From: Nocardioides pini | Lineage (GTDB): Bacteria; Actinomycetota; Actinomycetes; Propionibacteriales; Nocardioidaceae | DNA: 64,000 bases | Reading direction: 5' to 3' | NCBI RefSeq assembly: GCF_026712185.1 | Contig: NZ_JAPPUX010000001.1 | Location: 682,001 to 746,000 of the forward strand | Part shown: positions 35,535 through 44,019 of the stretch, piece after piece | Layout of the letters: each line of letters begins with the position of its first letter | How positions within the stretch are numbered: position 1 is the first letter of the stretch | Made by a program: the position numbers and the translations under genes | The notes under the pieces: model-generated | Database searches by the model: none | The model's input: the letters and a program-made list of their open reading frames with translations, nothing else | Told to the model about the DNA's origin: nothing

Positions 35535-36512
35535 TCAGTCCAGCGTGAAGTAGTCGGGACCGGAGTAGCGGCCGGTCGTCATCTTGGTGCGCTGCATGAG
35601 CAGGTCGTTGAGCAGCGTGGAGGCGCCGAAGCGGAACCAGTCGGGGTCGAGCCAGTCGTCGCCGCAGATCTCGTTGACCATGACCAGGTACTTGATGGCG
35701 TCCTTGGTGGTCTTGATGCCGCCGGCGGGCTTGACGCCGACCATCTGCCCGGTCTGCTCGCGGAAGTCGCGGACCGCCTCGAGCATGATCAGGGTGACGG
35801 GCAGCGTCGCCGCGGGCTGCACCTTGCCGGTGGAGGTCTTGATGAAGTGGCCGCCGGCCATCATCGCGAGCCAGCTGGCGCGGCGGACGTTGTCGTAGGT
35901 CTGCAGCTCGCCGGTCTCGAAGATCACCTTGAGGTGCGCGTCACCGCAGGCCTCGCGGACCTGCGCGATCTCCTCGAAGACGTCGAGGTAGCGCCCGGAG
36001 AGGAACGCACCCCGGTCGATGACCATGTCGATCTCGTCGGCGCCGGCCTCGACCGCGTCGCGGGTGTCGGCGAGCTTGATGTCCATCGCCGCGCGACCGC
36101 TCGGGAACGCCGTGGCGACCGCGGCCACGTTGACCCCGCTGTCGCCGAGCGTCTGCTTGGCGGTGGCCACCATGTCGGGGTAGACGCACACGGCAGCGGT
36201 GGCCGGGCAGGTCGGGTCGGCGGGGTCGGGGCGCATCGCCTTGGACGCGAGCGCGCGGACCTTGCCGTGGGTGTCCTGGCCCTCGAGCGTGGTCAGGTCG
36301 ACCATCCGGATGGCCAGGTCGATGGCGTACGCCTTCGAGGTGGTCTTGATCGACCGGGTGGCCAGACCGGCGGCCCGGGCCTCGCACCCGACCTGGTCGA
36401 CGCCCGGAAGGCCGTGGAGGAATCGGCGGAGCGAGGAGTCCGAGCGCACGACGTCGTCGAAGACGGCGTGCGAGGAGGTCGAGCTCGCCGTGGAGCTGGC
36501 AGTGGGTGTCAC
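35535..36512 (-). CDS. deoC: Deoxyribose-phosphate aldolase
   Basis: Class I aldolase cleaving 2-deoxyribose-5-phosphate to glyceraldehyde-3-phosphate and acetaldehyde; 325 residues, the long actinobacterial form. The Schiff-base lysine lies in F-I-K-T-S-T-G-K and the second lysine in G-V-K-P-A-G-G-I-K-T. About 50 extra N-terminal residues are Ser/Thr/Ala-rich then charged. The frame extends to 36704, but the GTG at 36512 has TATGCT six bases upstream and marks a leaderless start. First gene of deoC-ALDH-ALDH-like. Confidence 0.94.
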   Translation of the reverse strand: MTPTASSTASSTSSHAVFDDVVRSDSSLRRFLHGLPGVDQVGCEARAAGLATRSIKTTSKAYAIDLAIRMVDLTTLEGQDTHGKVRALASKAMRPDPADPTCPATAAVCVYPDMVATAKQTLGDSGVNVAAVATAFPSGRAAMDIKLADTRDAVEAGADEIDMVIDRGAFLSGRYLDVFEEIAQVREACGDAHLKVIFETGELQTYDNVRRASWLAMMAGGHFIKTSTGKVQPAATLPVTLIMLEAVRDFREQTGQMVGVKPAGGIKTTKDAIKYLVMVNEICGDDWLDPDWFRFGASTLLNDLLMQRTKMTTGRYSGPDYFTLD

Positions 36513-36518
36513 CGACCC

Positions 36519-36524
36519 AGCATA
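36519..36524 (-). promoter_or_regulatory. Putative -10 of leaderless deoC operon promoter
   Basis: TATGCT on the minus strand, six bases before the deoC GTG; a TTGCCG lies 19 bases further upstream. No ribosome binding site. Confidence 0.6.
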
Positions 36525-36591
36525 GAGTTGGCCCGGACGCCCCCGGCAATTCGCAGGGGGCCAATGTCTGCCCAAAAAAGGCGAGGAGACC

Positions 36592-37221
36592 ATGGCACGC
36601 CTGCAGGACGACGGCGAGGCCGTCGTGGAGCGGTTCACGCCCACCAGCGGGCGGCTCACCGGCTCGGCGGCCGTGCTGCTGAGCGCCGCGCTGGTCGTGG
36701 CCATGGTGGTCTACCTGGACGACGGCTTCCCCGTCTGGCTGGGCGGCGTCGCACTGCTCGTCGGCGTCGTCTCGTGGGCCGCGATGCTGCGTCCGGCGCT
36801 GTGGGTGACCGAGGAGCACCTGGTGATGCGCAACCTCGCCGAGACGGTCCACATCCGGCTCGCGGCGGTCGAGGAGCTCGCCGTGCGCCAGGTCCTGGCG
36901 GTCCGCGCCGACGGACGGCGGTTCGTCAGCACCGTGCTGGGCCGCACCTGGCGCAAGACGGTGACGACCCGCGGTCCCGCGCCGTCCGGCAGCCCCTCCG
37001 GCTCGTCCGACGACGGCCCGCGCGAGGGCATGCCCTACGTCGACTGGGCGGAGCACCGGATCCGCGAGCTCGTCGACGCCGCCCGCGACCGGGCGGGGGT
37101 CGCGGCCGGCTCGGAGGAGCAGCTCGAACTGCCCGACGCCGTACGACGGGAGCCCGCCATGGTCCCGCTCGCGCTGATCGCGGTGGCTGCGCTCCTGCTG
37201 GTGGTCAGCTTCTTCCTCTGA
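36592..37221 (+). CDS. PH-domain-like membrane protein
   Basis: A 209-residue protein with two N-terminal helices (about 23-42 and 47-66), a soluble segment containing L-W-V-T-E-E-H-L-V-M-R-N typical of bacterial PH (YdbS/bPH2) domains, a Ser/Gly/Pro-rich linker (about 128-145) and one C-terminal helix (190-208). The ATG follows GAGGAG at good spacing. It ends inside the convergent TetR gene, overlapping by 17 bases. Function unknown. Confidence 0.7.
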   Translation: MARLQDDGEAVVERFTPTSGRLTGSAAVLLSAALVVAMVVYLDDGFPVWLGGVALLVGVVSWAAMLRPALWVTEEHLVMRNLAETVHIRLAAVEELAVRQVLAVRADGRRFVSTVLGRTWRKTVTTRGPAPSGSPSGSSDDGPREGMPYVDWAEHRIRELVDAARDRAGVAAGSEEQLELPDAVRREPAMVPLALIAVAALLLVVSFFL

Positions 37222-37861
37222 GCCCGTCCGTCACCCGTGCCTCGAGTCCGTCGAGCACCAGCGCGAGCCCGTAGTCGAACTCGTCGCCGTAGGCGTAGTC
37301 CTGGCCGGCCACCTGCTCGGTGACCATCTCGGCGAGGTGCGGGTAGGCGTCGAGCACGCCACCGAGCGCGTCGACGAAGTCCTCGGTGGACTCGCCCGGC
37401 TCGAACGGCAGGTTCACCTCGGTCAGGACGAAGCCGTAGACGTAGGCGTCGAGCACGGAGAAGGCGTGCGCGGCGAGCTGGACGGAGAAGCCGGCGGCCC
37501 GCAGGCACCCGATCACCGCGTCGTGCTGTCCCAGGGTCGCGGGGCCGGGGGAGCGGCGCGACTCGATGAGGCCGAGGCCCCAGGGGTGGGCGGACAGCAC
37601 CTCGCGCGCCGAGCGCGCCCGGGCCTCCATCTCGGTGCGCCACGGCTCGCCGGCGGTCGGCAGTGCGACCTGCTCGAACACCCAGTCGGTCAGGCCATCG
37701 AGCAGCGCCTCCTTGCCGGCCACGTGGTGGTAGAGCGACATCGCCTCGACGCCGAGCTCGCGGCCGACGGTGCGCATGCTCACCCCGGCCAGCCCCGACG
37801 CGTCGGCGACGCGGGCGGCCGCCTCGACGACGCGTCGCCGGGACAGGGGTGGTCTGGACAA
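37205..37861 (-). CDS. TetR-family regulator (TetR_C-type ligand domain)
   Basis: A 218-residue regulator. The helix-turn-helix is at 6-52, with M-R-T-V-G-R-E-L-G-V-E-A-M-S-L-Y-H-H-V, almost the classic Tet repressor recognition helix. The C-terminal half resembles the tetracycline-repressor ligand domain. It starts with TTG at 37861, behind GAGGAG five bases upstream. Divergent from an oxidoreductase gene, with two matching palindromes in the 84-base gap, so it very likely represses itself and that gene. Confidence 0.87.
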   Translation of the reverse strand: MSRPPLSRRRVVEAAARVADASGLAGVSMRTVGRELGVEAMSLYHHVAGKEALLDGLTDWVFEQVALPTAGEPWRTEMEARARSAREVLSAHPWGLGLIESRRSPGPATLGQHDAVIGCLRAAGFSVQLAAHAFSVLDAYVYGFVLTEVNLPFEPGESTEDFVDALGGVLDAYPHLAEMVTEQVAGQDYAYGDEFDYGLALVLDGLEARVTDGLRGRS

Positions 37862-37883
37862 GCGGGCTCCTCGAGGTGCGCGA

Positions 37884-37932
37884 CTTACGGGCGTAAGGCT
37901 ACCCTCGAGACCGTCGGACTTACAGGCGTAAG
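37884..37932. promoter_or_regulatory. Tandem TetR operators with overlapping divergent -10 elements
   Basis: Two 14-base sites, CTTACGGGCGTAAG (37884-37897, perfect dyad) and CTTACAGGCGTAAG (37919-37932, one mismatch), 35 bases centre to centre. Between them lie TACCCT (plus strand, 37900-37905) and TAGCCT (minus strand, 37896-37901) as possible -10 elements for the two divergent genes. Confidence 0.75.
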
Positions 37933-37945
37933 GCAGGAGCGGGTC

Positions 37946-38890
37946 GTGAGGGCAGCGGTGGTGGAGCGGTACGGACCGCCGGAGGTGGTGACGGTCCGCG
38001 AGGTGGCGGCACCGGAGGTCGGCAAGGGTCAGGTCCTCGTGCGGGTGCGGGCGGCGGCGGTCACGTCGGCGGACGCCCGGATCCGGGGAGCCCGCTTCCC
38101 GCGCGGCTTCGCGCCGATGGCGCGGCTCGCGTTCGGCGTACGACGTCCGCGCCGCGCCGTGCTGGGTGCGGTGCTGTCAGGAGTGGTGGAGCAGGTCGGG
38201 CCGGGCGTGGTCGACCTCGCCGTCGGGGACGAGGTCTGCGGCACGACGGGGATGCGCTTCGGCGCCCACGCCGAGCTCGCGGCGGTGCGCGCCGACCGGC
38301 TCGTGCGCACGCCGGCCGGGGTCTCGCACGAGGAGGCGGCCGGCCTGCTGTTCGGCGCGCTGACCGCGCTGCACTTCCTGCGCGACCGGGTGCGGCCCGG
38401 GGACCGGGTGCTGGTCAACGGCGCGTCGGGGGCCATCGGCACCTCGGCCGTCCAGCTGGCCCGCCTCGCCGGCGGCGTGGTGACGGCTGTGTGCAGCGCG
38501 GCCAACGCGCAGCTGGTCCGCGACCTGGGTGCCGAGTCCGTCGTGGACCACACCACCACGCGGCTCGCGGACCTGCCCGAGACCTACGACGTCGTGCTCG
38601 ACGCCGTCGGCACCATCGACGTCGCGGGCGGCCGGGCGCTGCTGGCACCGGGCGGGGTGCTGCTGCTCGCGGTGGCCGACCTGGCCGGGACGCTGCGGGC
38701 GCAGACGCGCCGCGACGTGGTCGCCGGCCCGGCGCCCGAGCGCGCGGCCGACGTCACCCACCTGCTCGACCTCGTCGCGTCCGGTGACCTGCGGGTCGTC
38801 GTGCGGGCCTTGCCCCTCGACGACGTCGTCGAGGCCCACCGGGTCGTCGACTCCGGGCGCAAGGTCGGCAACCTCGTGGTCACGCCATGA
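37946..38890 (+). CDS. Zinc-independent alcohol dehydrogenase/quinone oxidoreductase family protein
   Basis: A 314-residue medium-chain dehydrogenase/reductase of the quinone-oxidoreductase type that uses NADPH to reduce quinones or activated enals. The GroES-like domain spans about 1-115 and the Rossmann fold begins at V-N-G-A-S-G-A-I-G-T near 155-164. Structural and catalytic zinc cysteines are missing, as in this subgroup. The GTG at 37946 follows GGAG. Controlled, by position, by the divergent TetR protein. The end overlaps the convergent YidC-like gene by 11 bases. Confidence 0.87.
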   Translation: MRAAVVERYGPPEVVTVREVAAPEVGKGQVLVRVRAAAVTSADARIRGARFPRGFAPMARLAFGVRRPRRAVLGAVLSGVVEQVGPGVVDLAVGDEVCGTTGMRFGAHAELAAVRADRLVRTPAGVSHEEAAGLLFGALTALHFLRDRVRPGDRVLVNGASGAIGTSAVQLARLAGGVVTAVCSAANAQLVRDLGAESVVDHTTTRLADLPETYDVVLDAVGTIDVAGGRALLAPGGVLLLAVADLAGTLRAQTRRDVVAGPAPERAADVTHLLDLVASGDLRVVVRALPLDDVVEAHRVVDSGRKVGNLVVTP

Positions 38891-39677
38891 CGCGGCGCGC
38901 GGCCGCCGACGTCCCCGGCGTGGGCCACCAGCGCGCGATCGCCGCGGACTGGCCGAGCGTCCAGGTCGAGCTGCACACCCAGTAGACGAGCAGCGCCACC
39001 GGCACGACGCCGCCTGCCAGCAGCATCCCGCCGGCCGACATCACCGGCATGATCCGCTGCGCGGCGACCATCGCCTCGGGCATGCCCTCGACGGACGTGT
39101 TGGTTGCGACGACGTAGCGCTGGGTGACGTACGACAGCACGGCCGCGGTCAGCGCCAGCCCGGCCACGACGGCGAGGTGGACGCCCCCGGAGCCGAGGTA
39201 GCCGTGGCCGGCGAGCGAGACGCCGACGACCGACGCGGCGCCGAACGACGACACCAGCCCCGGCCCCATCGCGCCGACCGCCGTGCCGTGGGCGACCTCC
39301 GAGACGAGGTGGTAGAGCGCGATCCAGACCGGCAGCTGCACGAGCACCGGCAGGCAGCCCAGCGGGCTGACCCCGTGCTCGGCCGAGACGGCGCGACGCT
39401 CGTCCATCTGGGCGCGCAGGCTCTCGGCGTCGGTGCGACCGCGGTAGCGATCCGCGATCTCCCTCAGGTGGGGTCGGGCGCGGGCCCCGGCGTGGGCCTG
39501 ACGCACGCCGTGGACGACGAACGGCAGCAGCAGGAGCCGCACGAGGACGACGAGCGAGGCGATGCCGACCACCCAGGTGACGGCGGAGTCGGGGGAGGCG
39601 CCGAGGGCGGTGAGGGCGTCGTGGGTCGTGGCGAGGACGGCGGAGAGGGCGTGCTTGAGCGGGGCGAGCAGTGACAT
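38880..39677 (-). CDS. YidC/Oxa1-family membrane insertase paralogue
   Basis: A 265-residue insertase-like protein. After an N-terminal re-entrant region, the first core helix (about 33-60) is followed by a charged hairpin (62-100), the P-L-G-C-L-P-V-L-V-Q-L-P-V helix and three more helices, the YidC order. It lacks the large N-terminal periplasmic domain and is shorter than the main YidC beside rpmH, so it is probably a second, specialised copy. The ATG follows AGGAGA. Preceded 55 bases upstream by the DUF6412 gene, probably in one operon. Confidence 0.85.
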   Translation of the reverse strand: MSLLAPLKHALSAVLATTHDALTALGASPDSAVTWVVGIASLVVLVRLLLLPFVVHGVRQAHAGARARPHLREIADRYRGRTDAESLRAQMDERRAVSAEHGVSPLGCLPVLVQLPVWIALYHLVSEVAHGTAVGAMGPGLVSSFGAASVVGVSLAGHGYLGSGGVHLAVVAGLALTAAVLSYVTQRYVVATNTSVEGMPEAMVAAQRIMPVMSAGGMLLAGGVVPVALLVYWVCSSTWTLGQSAAIARWWPTPGTSAAARRVMA

Positions 39678-39732
39678 GGGTGTCTCCTGGAACGGGCGGA
39701 AGGGTCTGCACGACGTCGCGCGGGGCGACGGG

Positions 39733-40041
39733 TCAGACGCGTCCAGGAGCGCGCGGACGCACCGGGTGGACCACGTCGGTGGTCCGGCCGGCGAGCACGA
39801 GCGGGATGTCGGCGGCGCGGCGGCGGGGCAGGAGGGAGTGGATCCCTGCGTCCGGCACGGCCAGCAGGCAGTGCACGCCCGCGAGGGCGCTGGCGGCGGA
39901 GAGCGCGGTCACCACGACGACCGTCTGGGCGGTCGCGGTGGGGTCCAGCGAGGCCGCCGCGAGGAGCGAGGCGACGCCGAGGAGGGCGAGCACGAGCGCG
40001 AGGCGCGCGCGTGCTGCCACGTCGACGGCTGTTCGGACCAT
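39733..40041 (-). CDS. Small membrane protein, DUF6412-like
   Basis: A 102-residue protein with two hydrophobic segments (about 13-30 and 38-62), then a basic tail R-P-R-A-P-G-R. It resembles the DUF6412 proteins found next to YidC-type genes in actinobacteria; the name is from memory, the pairing is seen here. The ATG at 40041 has TACCCT six bases upstream. It may be a partner or substrate of the insertase. Confidence 0.7.
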   Translation of the reverse strand: MVRTAVDVAARARLALVLALLGVASLLAAASLDPTATAQTVVVVTALSAASALAGVHCLLAVPDAGIHSLLPRRRAADIPLVLAGRTTDVVHPVRPRAPGRV

Positions 40042-40047
40042 GGACCG

Positions 40048-40053
40048 AGGGTA
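40048..40053 (-). promoter_or_regulatory. Putative -10 of the DUF6412-yidC unit
   Basis: TACCCT on the minus strand, six bases before the ATG at 40041, without a ribosome binding site. Confidence 0.5.
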
Positions 40054-40061
40054 GCGGGTGG

Positions 40062-41195
40062 TCAGCCGAGCTCGTAGGCGCCGAGGTCGAGGCGGCCGAC
40101 CACCGGCCGGCGTTCGTCGCGGGCCGGGTGCACGTACTGCTGCTGCGCACGCCAGCGCGACGGCACGCGGACCCCGCGGTCGACGGCCCGCGACGACGCC
40201 GTCAGCCGGTAGTCGTCGCCAGCGGGGTCCACGAAGTCGCCGAGCCCGACGCGACGGTTGGCGCGGGCATCGGCCCTCGCAGACGTGAGGTCGCCCGATC
40301 CGACGAGCAGGTTGTTGCGGAGGTGGGCGCGGGCCCCGGACGCGAGGGCGACGAACGTGCCGGAGGTGCGCCGGTTGACGAAGGTGTTGTTGACGACCCA
40401 CAGCGTGTGGCTCGGATTGGTCAGGCCCTCGGCGCCGTAGGAGACGAGGGTCGGGTTCTCCGATCGCGGCCCCTGGACGACGACGTTGCCGGCGACGAGC
40501 GACCTCCCGCCGTTGGGCAGGTCGATCGAGTAGCTGGCGGTCGCGTCGCCGTCGCTGATGCGGTTGGCGACGATCGTGTTGCCGGTGGCGCGGGACTTGA
40601 GCTCGTGCCCGGTATCGGCGTCCGACAACCAGCACCCGGCCACGGTCAGCGAGCGGACGGCGCCGACGTAGAGGTTGTGCGAGTAGCCGTCGCCGTAGCC
40701 GTTGCGGAAGAACCGGGACCGCAGGACGAAGACGTCGCTCTCGGAGTCGGCCCCGGTGAGGATCCCGTTCTCGTTGTCGTGGAACCAGCTGCGCTGGACG
40801 GTGAGCCCCGTGCCCTCCAGCCGGATGCCGGCGCCGTTGCGGTCGGGCACCGCTGCGCCACTGAGCTCGATGCGGTCCACCGTGGTGTTGTCGCCCTGGA
40901 CCACCCAGATCGCCTTGCCCTGGGCGGCGTTGCCGTCGGCGCGCAGGTGGGCGCGCCCGCCGTCGCCGGCGAGGGTGAGGTCGTCCTGCGTCCAGGTGGC
41001 GACGTCGCCGGAGTAGGTCCCCGGGTCGATCAGGACGGTGTCGCCGTCGCGGGCGAGCGCCGCGGCCGCGCTGGGCGTGGTCAGCTCGCGGTCGGGCCCG
41101 ACGCGCCACGTGCGCGGCCCCGTGTCGGCGTACGACGTCGTTGCGGGCGCGGCGCTGAGCAGGCCGGCAGCGAGGGCGAGGGCGAGCGCGCGCAC
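40062..41195 (-). CDS. Secreted right-handed beta-helix protein
   Basis: A 377-residue exported protein: signal peptide 1-23 (ends S-Y-A), then parallel beta-helix repeats typical of pectate lyase-like proteins, visible as recurring V-x-x-N-x-F/I turns (D-N-T-T-V-D-R-I, G-N-T-I-V-A-N-R-I, V-V-N-N-T-F-V-N-R). The C-terminal D-L-G-A-Y-E closing motif is common in beta-helix surface proteins. No clear lyase catalytic Lys/Arg set was identified. The GTG at 41195 sits one base after the mutase stop, so it is probably co-transcribed. It may bind or cleave polysaccharide. Confidence 0.78.
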   Translation of the reverse strand: MRALALALAAGLLSAAPATTSYADTGPRTWRVGPDRELTTPSAAAALARDGDTVLIDPGTYSGDVATWTQDDLTLAGDGGRAHLRADGNAAQGKAIWVVQGDNTTVDRIELSGAAVPDRNGAGIRLEGTGLTVQRSWFHDNENGILTGADSESDVFVLRSRFFRNGYGDGYSHNLYVGAVRSLTVAGCWLSDADTGHELKSRATGNTIVANRISDGDATASYSIDLPNGGRSLVAGNVVVQGPRSENPTLVSYGAEGLTNPSHTLWVVNNTFVNRRTSGTFVALASGARAHLRNNLLVGSGDLTSARADARANRRVGLGDFVDPAGDDYRLTASSRAVDRGVRVPSRWRAQQQYVHPARDERRPVVGRLDLGAYELG

Positions 41196-41196
41196 C

Positions 41197-42861
41197 TCAG
41201 CCCCCGAAGGCGGCGCCCCGCAGGTCGGCCTTGATCGCGTCGAGGCGCCCGGCGGCGGAGATGCGGGCCGCGTCGGCGCCACCCCCGTCGGCACCCGTCT
41301 CGACCGGGACCACGACCTCGAGGTAGCACTTGACCTTGGGCTCGGTGCCGCTCGGCCGCACGATCACCCGGGCGCCCTCGGCGAGCGTGTAGCGCAGACC
41401 GTCGGTGGGCGGGAGCGTCGCCGAGCCCTGGGAGAGGTCCTCCACCTGCTCGACCGCCAGCCCGCCGAGGGTCGTCGGGGGAGCGGCGCGCAGCCGATCC
41501 ATCGTCGCCGGGATGGCGGCGAGGTCGTCGAAGCGCACCGACAGCTGGTCGGTGGCGTGCAGGCCGTGCTGCTCGGCGATGTCGTCGAGGATGTCGGTGA
41601 GGTCGCGGCCCTCGGCCTTGGCCTGCGCCGCGAGCTCGCACACCAGCAGCAGCGCCGAGACGCCGTCCTTGTCCTTGACGTGCTCGGGGTCGCAGCAGTA
41701 GCCGAGCGCCTCCTCGTAGCCGAAGGCGAGTCCCTCGACGCGGCCGATCCACTTGAAGCCGGTGAGCGTCTCCTCGTGCGGCTGCCCGGCCGCGGCGGCC
41801 ATCTTGCCGAGCAGGCTGGAGGAGACGATCGAGTTGGCGTAGGTGCCCTGGCGCCCGCGCGCGATCAGGTGGTGGGCCAGCAGGGCGCCCACCTCGTCGC
41901 CGCGCAGCATCCGCCACCCGTGGACGTCCGGCACCGCGACGGCGCAGCGGTCGGCGTCGGGGTCGTTGGCGACCACCAGGTCGGCCCGGTGCTCCGCGGC
42001 GAGCGCCATGGCGAGGTCCATCGCGCCCGGCTCCTCCGGGTTGGGGAACGACACGGTCGGGAAGTCGGGGTCGGGATGCTCCTGCTGCTCGACGACGTGC
42101 GGGGCGTCGAAGCCCGCGGTCTCCAGCACCTGCGCGACGGTCGTGCCGCCGACGCCGTGGAGCGGGGTGTAGACGATGCGCAGGTCGCGGGGGCCGTCCT
42201 CGGCCAGGCCCGCGACCGTGTCGAGGTAGCGGTCGACGATCTCCTCGCCGACCACGCGTCCGGCGTCGCCGCGGGGGAGGTCCGCGAGCGGGCCGACGGC
42301 GGCGATGCGTGCGGCGATCTCGACGTCGGCCGGAGGGACGATCTGGCTGCCGTCGCCGAGGTAGACCTTGTAGCCGTTGTCCTGCGGCGGGTTGTGGCTG
42401 GCGGTGACCATCACGCCGGCCGCGCAGCCGAGCTCGCGGATCGCGAACGCGAGCAGGGGGGTGGGCAGCGTCCGCGGCATGACCAGCGCCTTGAACCCGG
42501 CGCCGGTCATGACCTCCGCGGTGTCGCGCGCGAAGACGTCGGAGTTGTGGCGGGCGTCGAAGCCGATCACCACGGACCCGCCGCCGTGGCCGGTGTCGCG
42601 CAGGTACGCCGCCAGGCCGGCCGCCGCGCGGGTGACCACGACCCGGTTCATCCGGTTGGGGCCGGCGCCCAGCGCGCCGCGCAGGCCGGCGGTGCCGAAC
42701 TCGAGGGTGCCGGCGAACCGGTCGGCGAGGTCGGTCTCCTCGCCCCGCTCGGCGGCGGCGACGAGCGCCTCCAGCTCGGAGCGGGTCTGCTCGTCGGGGT
42801 CCTCCGCGGCCCAGGCGCGGGCCGCCTCGAGCAGGGTGGTCTGGTCGGTCGGCGCGGTCAT
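41197..42861 (-). CDS. Phosphosugar mutase, PGM2/phosphopentomutase type
   Basis: A 554-residue alpha-D-phosphohexomutase superfamily enzyme moving phosphate between C1 and C5/C6 of sugars. The phospho-serine loop T-A-S155-H-N-P is intact, as are the metal loop D-P-D-A-D-R and the C-terminal R-P-S-G-T-E-P phosphate site. Length and the N-terminal F-G-T-A-G-L-R-G motif fit the PGM2 subgroup, whose human member favours pentose phosphates. With no deoB in view and deoA, deoC and PNP nearby, phosphopentomutase activity is a reasonable inference; phosphoglucomutase or phosphomannomutase cannot be excluded. Leaderless start likely. Confidence 0.87.
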   Translation of the reverse strand: MTAPTDQTTLLEAARAWAAEDPDEQTRSELEALVAAAERGEETDLADRFAGTLEFGTAGLRGALGAGPNRMNRVVVTRAAAGLAAYLRDTGHGGGSVVIGFDARHNSDVFARDTAEVMTGAGFKALVMPRTLPTPLLAFAIRELGCAAGVMVTASHNPPQDNGYKVYLGDGSQIVPPADVEIAARIAAVGPLADLPRGDAGRVVGEEIVDRYLDTVAGLAEDGPRDLRIVYTPLHGVGGTTVAQVLETAGFDAPHVVEQQEHPDPDFPTVSFPNPEEPGAMDLAMALAAEHRADLVVANDPDADRCAVAVPDVHGWRMLRGDEVGALLAHHLIARGRQGTYANSIVSSSLLGKMAAAAGQPHEETLTGFKWIGRVEGLAFGYEEALGYCCDPEHVKDKDGVSALLLVCELAAQAKAEGRDLTDILDDIAEQHGLHATDQLSVRFDDLAAIPATMDRLRAAPPTTLGGLAVEQVEDLSQGSATLPPTDGLRYTLAEGARVIVRPSGTEPKVKCYLEVVVPVETGADGGGADAARISAAGRLDAIKADLRGAAFGG

Positions 42862-42867
42862 GGACGC

Positions 42868-42873
42868 ACGCTA
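42868..42873 (-). promoter_or_regulatory. Putative -10 of leaderless phosphosugar mutase promoter
   Basis: TAGCGT on the minus strand, six bases before the ATG at 42861. The same hexamer at the same spacing precedes pyruvate carboxylase. Confidence 0.55.
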
Positions 42874-42920
42874 TCCCCACGCGACGTGACGGTGTCGGTG
42901 GGCGGTGCCACGATCGGCGC

Positions 42921-43292
42921 ATGATCGATCACCTGGGCATCAACTGCACCGACCTGCCGCGAGCGGCGGCGTTCTACGACCGCGTCCTGGGCGTGCTGGG
43001 CCACCGGCGCCTGATGGACTTCGAGGAGGCCATCGGCTACGGCACGGAGCAGCCGGACTTCTGGATCAGCACCTTCGAGGGCGTCGGCCCCAACCGCGAG
43101 GTCCACGTGGCCTTCCGGGCCGCCGACGCCGCCACGGTGCGGGCCTGGCACGCCGAGGCGGTGGCCGCGGGCGCCGAGTCGCTCCACGAGCCTCGCCTGT
43201 GGCCGGAGTACCACCCGGCCTACTACGGCGCCTTCGTCCGCGACACCGAGGGCAACAACATCGAGGCGGTCTGCCACTCCGGCGACTCCTGA
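42921..43292 (+). CDS. VOC-family (glyoxalase/dioxygenase-fold) protein
   Basis: A 123-residue vicinal-oxygen-chelate protein. It opens with I-D-H-L-G-I-N, the first metal-ligand strand (H4), and ends with D-T-E-G-N-N-I-E-A-V (E near 116), the usual second-half metal ligand. VOC proteins include glyoxalases, dioxygenases and antibiotic-binding proteins; the substrate is not readable. CACGAT lies six bases before the ATG. Seventeen bases separate it from the MOSC gene. Confidence 0.85.
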   Translation: MIDHLGINCTDLPRAAAFYDRVLGVLGHRRLMDFEEAIGYGTEQPDFWISTFEGVGPNREVHVAFRAADAATVRAWHAEAVAAGAESLHEPRLWPEYHPAYYGAFVRDTEGNNIEAVCHSGDS

Positions 43293-43296
43293 GGGC

Positions 43297-43302
43297 TAGC
43301 CT
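43297..43302 (+). promoter_or_regulatory. Putative -10 of leaderless MOSC gene
   Basis: TAGCCT six bases before the GTG at 43309, just after the VOC stop; no Shine-Dalgarno sequence. Confidence 0.5.
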
Positions 43303-43308
43303 CTCCGC

Positions 43309-43953
43309 GTGCCCGCCGTCGTCCGCTCCGTCAACGCCGGCGCTGCCGAGCCGGTGCCGGGACTCGCGCGGCCGAGCGGCATCCGCAAGCGGCCGGTCGA
43401 CGTGATCGAGGTGCGCGACCCGGGGCCCAAGCGCGGCGGTCTGGGCAGCGGTGTCGTCGGTGACGCCATCATCAGCCGCCGGCACCACGGCGGGACGACC
43501 CAGGCGGTCTACGCCGTCGCCCGCGAGGAGCTCGACTGGTGGGGCGAGCACCTGGGCCGCGACCTGCCCGACGGGATGTTCGGGGAGAACCTCACCACCC
43601 ACGGCCTCGAGGTCGACACGGCCGAGGTGGGGGAGCGGTGGCAGGTCGGGAGCGTGCTCCTCGAGGTGTGCGGGCCGCGCATCCCGTGCGCCACGTTCGC
43701 CAAGCACATGGCCGAGCGGGCGTGGGTGCGCCGCTTCGCCGAGCGCGGCCTGACCGGCGCCTACCTCGCCGTGCTCGAGCCCGGGCCGATCAGCGCGGGC
43801 GACCCGGTCGCGGTGGTCCACCGACCGGGCCACGGCCTCACGCTGCCGATGTACTTCCGCGCGCTGATGGGCGACAGGGACCTCGCCGCGACCTTCCTGG
43901 CCTCGGGGCTGCTGCCGCAGGTCGAGCACGACTGGCTCGCGCGGCGCCAGTAG
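43309..43953 (+). CDS. MOSC-domain protein (YiiM-like)
   Basis: A 214-residue stand-alone MOSC (molybdenum cofactor sulfurase C-terminal) protein. Family features include G-D-A-I-I-S-R-R-H-H-G-G near 51-62, G-E-N-L-T-T near 90 and the conserved cysteine in R-I-P-C-A-T-F, which can bind Mo-cofactor or sulfur. YiiM-type members reduce N-hydroxylated compounds; that activity here is inference. A 19-base inverted repeat follows. Confidence 0.87.
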   Translation: MPAVVRSVNAGAAEPVPGLARPSGIRKRPVDVIEVRDPGPKRGGLGSGVVGDAIISRRHHGGTTQAVYAVAREELDWWGEHLGRDLPDGMFGENLTTHGLEVDTAEVGERWQVGSVLLEVCGPRIPCATFAKHMAERAWVRRFAERGLTGAYLAVLEPGPISAGDPVAVVHRPGHGLTLPMYFRALMGDRDLAATFLASGLLPQVEHDWLARRQ

Positions 43954-43960
43954 CCGTGGA

Positions 43961-44003
43961 CGACCGTGGCCGCGGACCCGACGGGGGTCCGCGGCCACGG
44001 TCG
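43961..44003. terminator. Strong bidirectional terminator (19-base perfect stem)
   Basis: Arms 43961-43979 and 43985-44003 are perfect complements with a 5-base loop, between the convergent MOSC stop (43953) and tpx stop (44020). It is the longest perfect stem in the window. Confidence 0.85.
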
Positions 44004-44019
44004 TGCGGCGAGAGGCGGC

